Positions 26,935 through 34,899 of a DNA stretch of 64,000 nt are shown in pieces. Location of the stretch: positions 3,649,001 through 3,713,000 of the forward strand of contig NZ_CP119677.1 in NCBI RefSeq assembly GCF_029318685.1, given 5' to 3'. This stretch comes from Ruminiclostridium papyrosolvens DSM 2782 (lineage in GTDB: Bacteria; Bacillota; Clostridia; Acetivibrionales; DSM-1351). The notes beneath the pieces were generated by a model, which made no database searches, had not been told where the DNA came from, and saw only the letters and a program-made list of their open reading frames with translations. Position numbers and translations under genes: made by a program. The first letter of the stretch is position 1; every line of letters begins with the position of its first letter.

Positions 26935-26961
26935 TTAGCACTCATTCAACATGAGTGCTAA
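26935..26961. promoter_or_regulatory. CIRCE element (HrcA operator)
   Basis: TTAGCACTC, 9 bp, GAGTGCTAA: an exact match to the CIRCE consensus, starting 8-9 bp downstream of the -10 box on the minus strand. HrcA repression of the CmpB-groES-groEL transcript is expected from established knowledge. Confidence 0.97.
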
Positions 26962-26969
26962 CAATTTTT

Positions 26970-26997
26970 ATTTTAATCATATTTTTTTCAAAGTCAA
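26970..26997 (-). promoter_or_regulatory. Sigma-A-type promoter of the groESL operon
   Basis: On the minus strand TTGACT (26992-26997) and TAAAAT (26970-26975) are 16 bp apart, immediately upstream of CIRCE. Confidence 0.8.
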
Positions 26998-27143
26998 TAT
27001 ATAAAATTCAAATTTTGGTAGGATTATTTTTGATAAGCTTAAGATATTCCCAAAAGGATTTGATTTTTTTAAAAAAATCTCCCGATTTCTCAATCACAAT
27101 CAAAGTGAATATGTTGATGAACATGTATTATTTTAAATTGAAA

Positions 27144-27173
27144 AGGCAGCCTGTTAAGATCACCAGACTGCCT
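27144..27173 (-). terminator. Terminator after hsp20
   Basis: AGGCAGTCTG...CAGGCTGCCT pairs over 10 positions (one G-U) and is followed on the minus strand by TTTTCAATTT, 11 bp beyond the Hsp20 stop. It separates Hsp20 from the CIRCE promoter. Confidence 0.85.
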
Positions 27174-27184
27174 GCCATTCAGCT

Positions 27185-27610
27185 CTACTGAATATCAATC
27201 TTTCTACTCTTTATTTTTGAAGGCTCAACCTTCGGTACTGTAATTGAAAGGATACCATCCTTATACTCTGCTTTCGCCTGTTCTGATTTTACCTCGACAG
27301 GCAGCGGGATTGTCCTTGAAAAGCTGCCGTAATACCGTTCTGTCCTGTAAGCATTTTCATCCTTCAGTTCGTTTTCCCTCTTTGTCTGACCTGTAAGTCT
27401 TACAGTATTCTCGTCGATATATAAGTTCAGATCATCCTTTGAAACGCCAGGTATTTCTGCTTTTACAACTACATCCTCTTCCGTCTGGTAAACATCCACA
27501 CGGGGAGAAGAGAAGCCTCCAAATATTTTTGAGGGAAAATCAAAGAAACTGCTCATTTCCCTGCCGATATTATCCATATCCCTAAAAGGATTCCATGGTA
27601 CAAGAGCCAT
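27185..27610 (-). CDS. Small heat-shock protein, Hsp20/alpha-crystallin family
   Basis: A protein of 141 residues. ATG at 27610 (MALVPWNPF) has GAAGGAGG about 8 nt upstream. The alpha-crystallin domain runs from about residue 40 to 135, with the AEIPGV, LTGQ and A-x-YKDGILSITVPK motifs. It would form oligomers that hold unfolded proteins for refolding by GroESL or DnaK. It is separately transcribed from groESL; no CIRCE is present in its own upstream region. Confidence 0.95.
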   Translation of the reverse strand: MALVPWNPFRDMDNIGREMSSFFDFPSKIFGGFSSPRVDVYQTEEDVVVKAEIPGVSKDDLNLYIDENTVRLTGQTKRENELKDENAYRTERYYGSFSRTIPLPVEVKSEQAKAEYKDGILSITVPKVEPSKIKSRKIDIQ

Positions 27611-27802
27611 ATTAAATTCCTCCTTCATGTTTTTTATCAGTAATAGTTTTTCCTTTCATATGATTTTTTATAAGATTTTATGAAGGAAACATAATAATTC
27701 ACTTGCTTGATATTTATTACAGATACTTCAAGCGATTTGCCTTTCCATGATTTATGTTTGATTTATACTGGATTTGTTCCTGTAAAATATCAGTCTTTAT
27801 CT

Positions 27803-27900
27803 TGTGGATTAATTACTTGTTTGTTATGTGGATATTTCTTTAAACATTTTAAAATAAACAGGTTCCGATAACTCTCACATTGTGCATAACTTGTTGATAA
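27803..27900 (+). promoter_or_regulatory. Cluster of four DnaA-box-like 9-mers
   Basis: TGTGGATTA (27803), TGTGGATAT (27827), TGTGCATAA (27881) and TGTTGATAA (27892) each differ by one base from TGTGGATAA, all on the same strand within 98 bp upstream of hsp20. In an AT-rich genome single near-matches are common; four together are less so. Could be a DnaA-binding regulatory cluster. Confidence 0.35.
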
Positions 27901-27978
27901 CAAAATCAAAAACTCCCAGACCTTACATCATTTTGAATTATTGTTTTATATGTATTCAATAACTTTCCTGTATGTAAT

Positions 27979-28182
27979 TTACTTTTTTATATAAATTTTA
28001 TTTCCTATTCTTTTGCAGTCATTATTTTTCAGATATTCCACAATATATGCATACAGTTTCTGGCTTAATCGCAGAATCGATTGCTTATGTACATCACCGC
28101 TTATCACCTGTTTATTCAATTCTTCTCTCAATTCATTGATTTTATCCGTCAGCATTTGTTCCATCTCCCTGTTATAATTCAT
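27979..28182 (-). CDS. Spo0E-like protein lacking the signature Asp
   Basis: A protein of 67 residues. ATG 28182 overlaps the end of the small membrane-protein gene, implying translational coupling; its own ribosome binding site is weak. Helix 1 (LTDKINELREELNKQV) and helix 2 (ILRLSQKLYAYIVEYLK) match the two-helix hairpin of Spo0E-type aspartyl-phosphate phosphatases, which remove phosphate from Spo0A~P and delay sporulation. The usual SQ-x-LD signature reads SQKLY here, so the catalytically important aspartate is replaced by tyrosine. It may bind Spo0A without dephosphorylating it, or have drifted to another partner. Confidence 0.7.
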   Translation of the reverse strand: MNYNREMEQMLTDKINELREELNKQVISGDVHKQSILRLSQKLYAYIVEYLKNNDCKRIGNKIYIKK

Positions 28183-28303
28183 CAAGTTTATTTCTTTTTT
28201 TCTCAATAACCTTATCAATAATAAAGAGAACTATCGTCATCACAAATAATGCTCCATATGTAATCTTCCCTTCTCTTGTCTGGAAAAGCTCATAATACAG
28301 CAT
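28172..28303 (-). CDS. 43-aa single-pass membrane protein
   Basis: ATG at 28303 with AAAGGAG 7-8 nt upstream; stop TAA at 28172-28174. The peptide has one hydrophobic helix (YGALFVMTIVLFIID, about residues 16-31) and a basic C-terminal tail (KKRNK). It overlaps the Spo0E-like start by 11 bp in another frame. Family unknown. Confidence 0.65.
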   Translation of the reverse strand: MLYYELFQTREGKITYGALFVMTIVLFIIDKVIEKKRNKLDEL

Positions 28304-28604
28304 TTTGCATCTCCTTTGCTTATTGTTTGCACATCCCACATATTACACTAAATACCATAATATATACAAAATACTTTACTACTACAAATTGCTATTTGTA
28401 AATATTAATCGTATGCTAACTGCACATTCTGTCTTCTGAAATTGTCCAATATTTTGGAATGTTTAGAAGTCGGGATGATATGTGGAAGAAGAAATAACAG
28501 ATGTAGTTCTTGAGAAGGATCAGTTCCATCGGGCTTTTGCTCCAACTTTCCTGCTACATTGAAGAAGTTTATTTTTTAATAAAGAATTTTTTGCCGATAA
28601 CAAT
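28304..28604. other. Intergenic, nothing recognised
   Basis: AT-rich sequence upstream of the small membrane-protein gene; contains its presumed promoter region (TATTACACT... words) but no clear -35/-10 pair, gene or repeat that I can support. Confidence 0.4.
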
Positions 28605-28860
28605 TTCACTCATCATATTAAATAAAACCGTTGTTCTTCCCATTTATTCTCTAATTGGAAGATAAAGCATATCTATAGCAATCCCATTAAGAGTAATAAA
28701 CTCCCGCATTTCTTATATATAAAGAGAATTCAGGAGTTACTTCTATGCTGCGATAAGGATATGGCTGAAGCCATACATCGCTTACATATATGGATTCTGA
28801 TATGTTTAAGCATATGCTCCAGTTATCTCCCTTAATCTGACAGAGTCCGAATCCAAACCA
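28605..28860 (+). repeat. Hairpin-centred intergenic repeat, copy C
   Basis: Blocks AATAAAACCG, CTAATTGGAAGATAAAGC, core hairpin AACTCCCG...CAGGAGTT (28699-28738), TATGCTGCGATAAGGATATGG, GTTTAAGCATATG and GACAGAGTCCG in the same order as copy A; the core is oriented as in copy B. It lies downstream of glmS and upstream of the small sporulation-type gene pair. Confidence 0.8.
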
Positions 28861-29439
28861 CCACAGGCCCCATCTTTCTGGCCGTCATATGGCAGTCTTT
28901 TCTTGTGCCTTCCCACCTCATGGAAGAACTTTATTTTCCCTATAGAAGAACCGTTTTTACCGACTTTTTTAGCCCTTTGACCCTTTCCCCTTTTTTCTGA
29001 CCCCTAACTATATTCCCACCCACCAAAGTCCTTCCCTGCCCCTATCCCCAAACCCCTGATTTTACTGGCTCCTGATTTTCCGTCCAAAAACACTTCTTCC
29101 GTAAAATCGCCGAAATCTTCTTTTTTCTTTTTCCCGTTCAACCTAATAAGGTTCTTCCGTGAAAAAGGCAGGATTTAGGGGTAAGGGTTAAGGTCCATGT
29201 CCCTAAAACCTTGCAACCATGCCCCTTTCAGGATGTCCTAAAATAGTCCTTCCCTCGGCTGTACCTAAAAAGGGACGGAAGAACTTTGGCTGGTCTGCCG
29301 TGGTCCTCTCGTCCCTTAATTCTACTGGGTTTTATCTATATTTTTTATCCGTTTTCTTTTTCCCTGGCACGGAAGGGGTTGGGGCGGCTGGGAAGAAGAT
29401 GGAGGGCTGAAAATAATCACCACCACCAACCCCATTCCA
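28861..29439. other. G-quadruplex-prone non-coding stretch downstream of glmS
   Basis: The minus strand has GGGGTTTGGGGATAGGGG followed by CAGGG (29034-29056), four G-runs with 2-3-nt loops. The plus strand has GGGGTTGGGGCGGCTGGG (about 29374-29391). A word like ACGGAAGAAC recurs in both directions (about 28918, 28940, 29094, 29152, 29272, 29367). No frame here has a ribosome binding site. Base composition is unlike the rest of the window. Confidence 0.55.
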
Positions 29440-31266
29440 CTACTCCACCGTTACACTCTTTGCAAGATTCCTCGGCTTATCAACATCGCAGCCCTTTTCT
29501 ATTGCCATATAGTAAGCAAATAGCTGTAGAGGAGTAACGGCTGAAATCGGAGCAGTTAATGAGTCCACGTCCGGTATGGTAATTACAGTGTCCGCTGTCT
29601 TTCGCAGTTCTTCTGCATGCTTTTCCTGTGTAATGGCTAGAACCACTGCACCTCTGGCTTTAACCTCACGGATATTACTTACCATTTTATCAAACAGGGT
29701 ATCCTGAGTCATTGGGCAGACAACAAGAGTTCCTTTTTCAATAAGTGCTATAGTTCCGTGCTTTAATTCGCCACCTGCGTATGCCTCCGAGTGAATGTAG
29801 GAGATTTCCTTAAGCTTTAAAGAGCCTTCCAATGAGAGAGCATAATCAAGGCCTCTTCCGATAAAGAATATACTCTTGGCATTGTAATGCTGATGAGCAA
29901 ACTTCTGAATATCTTCTTTATTCTCCAGAATCTTTTCAATATCGTTTGGGATCTCCTTTAGCTGATTCAAAATAGTATCGGCTTCCTCTTTTGTTATTGT
30001 ACCCTTTTTGAGTCCAAGTTCCAGAGCCACCATATAAAGAGCCGTCAGCTGCGTGTTGTACGCTTTTGTTGATGCAACTGCAATTTCAGGCCCCGCCCAT
30101 GTGTACAGAACGTCGTCTGAGTCACGTGCAATAGAACTGCCTATAACATTAACTATAGATAGAATTCTTGCTCCTCTCTTCTTTGACTCACGGAGTGCAA
30201 ACAGTGTATCAAGAGTTTCCCCCGACTGGCTTATGATTATTGTCATATTCTTATCAGAAATAAGAGGATCACGGTAACGGAACTCAGATGCAACATCTAC
30301 TTCTACAGGGATTCTGCAAAGCTTCTCTATAATGTATTTTCCGATAACACCCGCATGATATGCTGTTCCACAGGCAACAATATATATTTTATCCAGCTTG
30401 TTAATATCTTCCTCAGTAATAGTTACATTATCAAGAACCAGTCCTCCGTCCTTTAAACGAGGATTTATAGTGTCTCTAATAACCTTTGGTTCTTCATACA
30501 TTTCCTTCATCATAAAATGCTCATAGCCACCCTTTTCAGCAGCTTCCACATCCCAATTTACCTTGAAAATCTCTTTATCAACAGGAGCTCCGAGGCTATT
30601 GAAAACCTGTACGCTGTCCCTTGTAAGAATAGCAACTTCCTTATCCTCAAGAATGTAAATATTTCTTGTATATTCAAGAATTGCAGGAATATCTGAAGCA
30701 ATGAAGTTCTCGCCTTCCCCAAGTCCTATAATCAAAGGACTGTCTTTTCTCGCACATACGAACATATTCTCATCGTCCTTGCAAATTACTCCCAGTGCAT
30801 AGGAACCTTCGATTTCATCAATAGCTTTCATTACTGCATCTACAAGGTCTCCATCGTAGTAATACTCCACAAGATGCGCAATAACTTCAGTATCAGTCTC
30901 TGACTTAAAAACATATCCCTGACCTTTTAAAAACTCTTTAATTTGCATATAGTTCTCAATAATTCCGTTATGGACAACAACTATTTCACCAGACTGACTT
31001 ATGTGTGGATGTGAATTAACATCGTTTGGCTCTCCGTGAGTAGCCCATCTTGTATGGCCGATTCCCATATTACCGTTTAACTTCTGTGATTCAAGCTTTT
31101 CTTCCAGACATGCAAGTCTGCCCTTGCACTTGATAACCTTTAAAATTCCGCCCTCATTAACAGAGACTCCTGCTGAATCATAACCCCTGTATTCAAGCTT
31201 TGACAATCCATTTATAAGAACAGGTACTGCTTTTTTATCGCCAATATATCCAACTATTCCGCACAT
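29440..31266 (-). CDS. glmS: Glucosamine--fructose-6-phosphate aminotransferase (isomerizing)
   Basis: A protein of 608 residues. The start at 31266 (MCGIVGYIG) puts the catalytic N-terminal cysteine at position 2, as the family needs, and has AAAGGAG upstream; longer upstream frames run into the ribozyme leader. The N-terminal class II glutaminase domain (about 2-240: GHTRWATHGEP) hydrolyses glutamine; two SIS domains (about 285-600: VACGTAYHAG; SQSGETLDT) make glucosamine-6-phosphate from fructose-6-phosphate. This is the first step of UDP-GlcNAc synthesis, with glmM next door doing the second. Expression is controlled by the glmS ribozyme. Confidence 0.97.
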   Translation of the reverse strand: MCGIVGYIGDKKAVPVLINGLSKLEYRGYDSAGVSVNEGGILKVIKCKGRLACLEEKLESQKLNGNMGIGHTRWATHGEPNDVNSHPHISQSGEIVVVHNGIIENYMQIKEFLKGQGYVFKSETDTEVIAHLVEYYYDGDLVDAVMKAIDEIEGSYALGVICKDDENMFVCARKDSPLIIGLGEGENFIASDIPAILEYTRNIYILEDKEVAILTRDSVQVFNSLGAPVDKEIFKVNWDVEAAEKGGYEHFMMKEMYEEPKVIRDTINPRLKDGGLVLDNVTITEEDINKLDKIYIVACGTAYHAGVIGKYIIEKLCRIPVEVDVASEFRYRDPLISDKNMTIIISQSGETLDTLFALRESKKRGARILSIVNVIGSSIARDSDDVLYTWAGPEIAVASTKAYNTQLTALYMVALELGLKKGTITKEEADTILNQLKEIPNDIEKILENKEDIQKFAHQHYNAKSIFFIGRGLDYALSLEGSLKLKEISYIHSEAYAGGELKHGTIALIEKGTLVVCPMTQDTLFDKMVSNIREVKARGAVVLAITQEKHAEELRKTADTVITIPDVDSLTAPISAVTPLQLFAYYMAIEKGCDVDKPRNLAKSVTVE

Positions 31267-31484
31267 ATTAATTCTCCTTTTAATTTGATAGTTTACATAA
31301 TTAATCATTATTTCAACAGTTTTAACACAAAAAAATATACACTTCTCCCTTAGTACAGGCGAAAAAACGATGCAAAATAACGCATCAGTGTAAAAAAGGG
31401 CAAAACTAAAAAACCCTTCCAAATTACTAAAAAACAATATTAAATTTTTATATAATGAATTTTATGAGATATATACAGGATCAG

Positions 31485-31650
31485 TTACATGAGACCATTT
31501 TGTTTTTGCAGTCGCCTGCAAGCTTTGTTTTGTCTCTCTCGACCGTAACAGCCGGAAGGTATCCGCCGAATCTTTCGATACGACACACGTTGTTTTGTGT
31601 ATCGCTTCCTTCTCCTCGTCAACAGACTTATAAAAATCTGCCCTGGCGCC
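31485..31650 (-). ncRNA. glmS self-cleaving ribozyme
   Basis: On the minus strand the leader has GCGCCAGGG, GTTGACGAGGAG, GATTCGGCGGAT, CCTTCCGGCTGTTACGG and AAAACAAAGCTTGCAGG in the family order. Cleavage is expected just 5' of the G at 31649. Binding of glucosamine-6-phosphate triggers cleavage and destabilises the glmS mRNA, giving feedback control. The distance to the glmS start (about 220 nt) is somewhat long. Confidence 0.95.
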
Positions 31651-31732
31651 TTTTTAATTCATATTAATCCTGCCTTTTTTCCCACCTCCCTATTATCCAG
31701 TTATTTCTTGAAGCTATTTACATCTATATTAC

Positions 31733-31762
31733 AATATATTATATATACTATAAAATTGTCAA
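31733..31762 (-). promoter_or_regulatory. Promoter of the glmS leader
   Basis: TTGACA (31757-31762) and TATATT (31733-31738) are 18 bp apart on the minus strand, about 80 nt before the ribozyme. Confidence 0.7.
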
Positions 31763-31830
31763 CACTATTCACAGTTTTTTAACTTTTGTGGGATATATAT
31801 ACTAAGGACATTTGACACTAAAAACAAAAA

Positions 31831-31869
31831 AATAGAAGGGCGGAAAAATCTCTTTCCACTCCTCCTATT
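31831..31869 (-). terminator. Terminator after glmM
   Basis: AATAGGAGGAGTGGAAAG and its partial complement TTTCCGCCCTTCTATT pair with a few mismatches and are followed by TTTTTTTG on the minus strand, 11 bp after the glmM stop. Confidence 0.7.
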
Positions 31870-31879
31870 ATGTGTAACT

Positions 31880-33229
31880 TTATGACAACCTTCCTTCAAT
31901 AACCCTTACGAGTTCCTTTGCACGTCTGGTAATAATGTCCTTGTTCTTGCCTTCAATCATTACCCTAACCAAAGGCTCGGTACCTGAAGGTCTTATAAGA
32001 ACTCTTCCTTCTCCCTTGAACTCGTCCTCTAGCTCCTTGCACATTTTCTTAATTACTTCGTCATCCAGATATTTGTACTTCTTTTCATTGGTTACTTTTG
32101 CATTTATTAATATCTGTGGCAATATCTGCATTACGCTGGCAAGCTCTGAAAGCTTTTTGCCGGAATCCTTTAAAACCTTCATCAGCTGAACGGCAGTTAA
32201 AAGACCGTCTCCGGTAGTATTGTGGTCTAGGAAAATAATATGTCCGGACTGCTCACCGCCAAGCATGTATCCTTTATTGAGCATTTCTTCCAGAACATAT
32301 CTGTCTCCAACCTTTGTCTTCTCAATATTAAGTCCGTTATTTTTAGCCATAATATCAAGTCCCATATTGCTCATAACTGTTGCTACAACTGTATTTTGAG
32401 CCAGCACCCCTTTATCTTTCAGGTATAGGCCTATAATAGCCATTATCTGGTCGCCGTCTACAATATTACCGTTTTCATCAACAGCAAGAACTCTGTCAGC
32501 ATCTCCGTCAAAAGCAAGACCTATGTCAGCCTTTATCTCCTTTACATACGCCTGAAGCTGCTGCATATGTGTAGAACCGCACCCGCTGTTTATATTTGTT
32601 CCGTCTGGTTCATTATTTATAACACTCACTTCTGCTTTTAAATCAAACAGCGCCATAGGAGCCGCTTGAAAGGATGCCCCGTTTGCACAGTCAATTGCTA
32701 CCTTTATTCCTTCAAGGTCACCTGAAATAGTTCCCTTTACAAAGTTTACGTAATCTTCGAGTGCATTTTCCTGATAGCATTTAAAGCCAATATTCTGACC
32801 AACAGGCTTAGGCAAATCTTCACCGTCATTTTGTATTATTTCTTCAATCTTGTCTTCAATAGCATCAGGCAGCTTATACCCGTTTGAATTGAAAAACTTT
32901 ATACCGTTATATTCAAAAGGGTTATGTGAAGCTGAAATAACAACACCGGCATCGGCATCATATTGTCTTGTAAGGTACGCTATTGCAGGAGTTGGAATTA
33001 CTCCAAGGCTGACAACCTGCGCCCCTACAGAGCAAATTCCCGAAATCAGAGCAGCTTCCAGCATATCCCCTGATATTCTTGTATCCATACCAACAAGTAT
33101 CTTAGGTGTATGCTTGGTTTCTCCCGTAAGTACGTAAGCACCTGCCTGACCAAGCTGATATGCAAGTTTTGGAGTCAACTCAAGATTTGCAACACCTCTG
33201 ACCCCGTCAGTTCCAAATAATCTTCCCAT
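31880..33229 (-). CDS. glmM: Phosphoglucosamine mutase
   Basis: A protein of 449 residues. ATG 33229 ([12 protein letters not shown]) has GGAGG 5-6 nt upstream. The phosphoserine loop ISASHNP is at about residue 98-104, the metal-binding loop AFDGDADR near 240, the sugar loop GGEQSGH and phosphate loop [12 protein letters not shown] near the end. It interconverts glucosamine-6-phosphate and glucosamine-1-phosphate in UDP-GlcNAc synthesis. It is at the end of the cdaA-cdaR cluster; CdaA, CdaR and GlmM are known to interact in other Bacillota. Confidence 0.97.
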   Translation of the reverse strand: MGRLFGTDGVRGVANLELTPKLAYQLGQAGAYVLTGETKHTPKILVGMDTRISGDMLEAALISGICSVGAQVVSLGVIPTPAIAYLTRQYDADAGVVISASHNPFEYNGIKFFNSNGYKLPDAIEDKIEEIIQNDGEDLPKPVGQNIGFKCYQENALEDYVNFVKGTISGDLEGIKVAIDCANGASFQAAPMALFDLKAEVSVINNEPDGTNINSGCGSTHMQQLQAYVKEIKADIGLAFDGDADRVLAVDENGNIVDGDQIMAIIGLYLKDKGVLAQNTVVATVMSNMGLDIMAKNNGLNIEKTKVGDRYVLEEMLNKGYMLGGEQSGHIIFLDHNTTGDGLLTAVQLMKVLKDSGKKLSELASVMQILPQILINAKVTNEKKYKYLDDEVIKKMCKELEDEFKGEGRVLIRPSGTEPLVRVMIEGKNKDIITRRAKELVRVIEGRLS

Positions 33230-33308
33230 TTTATCCTCCAAGTTCCATTTATTTCGAATTTAACTTTCAATATATAATATATCATTTTTTAATATGTTAT
33301 TAATAGTT

Positions 33309-34895
33309 CTATTTCGGAATTGCATAAGTTTTAATAATTTGTTCTGCTATCCGTATTCCATCCACAGCGGCACTAACTATTCCACCCGCATACCCTGCTC
33401 CCTCGCCTGCCGGGTAAAGTCCCTGCAAATCAACACATTCAAGCATATCGTTTCTTGGTATTCTCACGGGAGATGAGGTTCTTGTCTCAACACCTGTAAG
33501 CAATGCATCCTTCATACCAAACCCTTTTAACCTTCTGTCGAAATAGCTTATTGACTGTTTTATACTGTCCGTCACATATTTCGGCAGGCAATTATTAATA
33601 TCAGCACATTTGGTTTCTCCTGTATAGCTGGGCTTTACACTACCAAGTCCCCCTGTCCTTCCTTCCAGAAAATCCTCAAGCCTTTGTACGGGAGCGCTAT
33701 TATTTCTTCCTCCTGTTTCAAAAGCAAGTCTTTCCCACTTTCTCTGAAACTCGATTCCTGCAAGAGGGTGCTGACCTTCAAAATCTCCGGGTCCTACGGA
33801 AACTACTAATGCACTGTTGGCATTATCCTTGTCGCGTTTAAATTCACTCATACCATTAGTGACAATGGTGTCTGTCTCAGAGGCCGAGGCCACAACCACT
33901 CCCCCGGGACACATACAGAAGGAATACGCCGTACGCTCCAAAAATTTGCAGAAAAGTTGGTAATCTGCCGGCCCCAGAGTGGGATGTCCTGCTGCATCAC
34001 CATATTGTGCAGTGTCTATAACCTCCTGAGGATGTTCTATTCTCACCCCAATTGAAAATGGCTTCTGAACAAAGGTAATTCCCCTTCTATACAGCATTTC
34101 AAAGGTATCCCTTGCACTATGTCCAAGAGCCAGTACTACTGCATTTGTGTCAATCAAAGAGTTTGTATTGGTATGAACCCCGCAAATTTCTCCATCCAGA
34201 GTCTTAACATCTACCATCTTTGTGTTAAAAAGAACTGTTCCCCCAAGATGTTCAATTTCCCTTCTCATTTGTACTATAATATTCTTCAGAATATCAGTCC
34301 CAATATGAGGTTTTGCTTTGTATAATATTTCGTCAGGTGCACCAAACTTGTGAAATTCATTTAGAACCTTTTCGCACCTTGCATCATTTATTCTCGTTGT
34401 GAGCTTGCCATCGGAGAACGTACCCGCTCCACCTTCACCGAACTGTACATTTGTTTCGGTGTCAAGGTTTCCCCCGTTCCAGTAAACAGACACCTTTTGA
34501 GTACGTTCAATGACATTCCCGCCTCTTTCAATTACAATGGGCCTATATCCGTTCTGAGCCAGAACAAGTGCGCAGAAAATACCCGCAGGGCCAAAGCCTA
34601 CTACCAGAGGTCTTCCCTGCATTTGTTTATTTCCCGGAAGTAATTCTTCCTTGGGCAATTCTTCAAGGATTCGAATGTCCTTATCGGCAGGTATTTTAAT
34701 ACTATCCTTTAGCTCACATGAAACCGAGTAGACAAAACGTATGCCAGGTTTTTTCCTGGCATCTGTTGATTGTTTAACTATTTTTATATTTTTAACTAAA
34801 TCGCTGTTTATCCTAAGCTTTTGAAGCACCTGATGTTCAAGTTCCTTTTGGCCTCCATCAAGTGTCGTTACCAGATTTGATATTATAATTTTCAT
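33309..34895 (-). CDS. FAD-dependent dehydrogenase (NAD(P)/FAD-dependent oxidoreductase)
   Basis: A protein of 528 residues. ATG at 34895 with AAGGTG about 6 nt upstream, 4 bp after the cdaR stop. The N-terminal ~90 residues form a small domain of the HI0933-related/YbbR-neighbour type; FAD-binding GFGPAGIFCAL is at about 97-107; ALGHSARD and YPAGEGAGYAGGI (near the end) complete the Rossmann features. Homologues are annotated as FAD-dependent dehydrogenases of unknown substrate. Its position between cdaR and glmM, where most Bacillota have none, suggests a link to envelope or redox control, untested. Confidence 0.8.
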   Translation of the reverse strand: MKIIISNLVTTLDGGQKELEHQVLQKLRINSDLVKNIKIVKQSTDARKKPGIRFVYSVSCELKDSIKIPADKDIRILEELPKEELLPGNKQMQGRPLVVGFGPAGIFCALVLAQNGYRPIVIERGGNVIERTQKVSVYWNGGNLDTETNVQFGEGGAGTFSDGKLTTRINDARCEKVLNEFHKFGAPDEILYKAKPHIGTDILKNIIVQMRREIEHLGGTVLFNTKMVDVKTLDGEICGVHTNTNSLIDTNAVVLALGHSARDTFEMLYRRGITFVQKPFSIGVRIEHPQEVIDTAQYGDAAGHPTLGPADYQLFCKFLERTAYSFCMCPGGVVVASASETDTIVTNGMSEFKRDKDNANSALVVSVGPGDFEGQHPLAGIEFQRKWERLAFETGGRNNSAPVQRLEDFLEGRTGGLGSVKPSYTGETKCADINNCLPKYVTDSIKQSISYFDRRLKGFGMKDALLTGVETRTSSPVRIPRNDMLECVDLQGLYPAGEGAGYAGGIVSAAVDGIRIAEQIIKTYAIPK

Positions 34896-34899
34896 GTTT

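Noticed and set aside
29219-29537. Short plus-strand frames downstream of glmS
   Set aside because: No ribosome binding sites, overlap each other and the glmS end; composition reflects the G/C-run region.
31655-31670. Two-codon ATG-AAT-TAA frame just before the glmS ribozyme
   Set aside because: Too short to distinguish from chance; the ribosome binding site is only partial.
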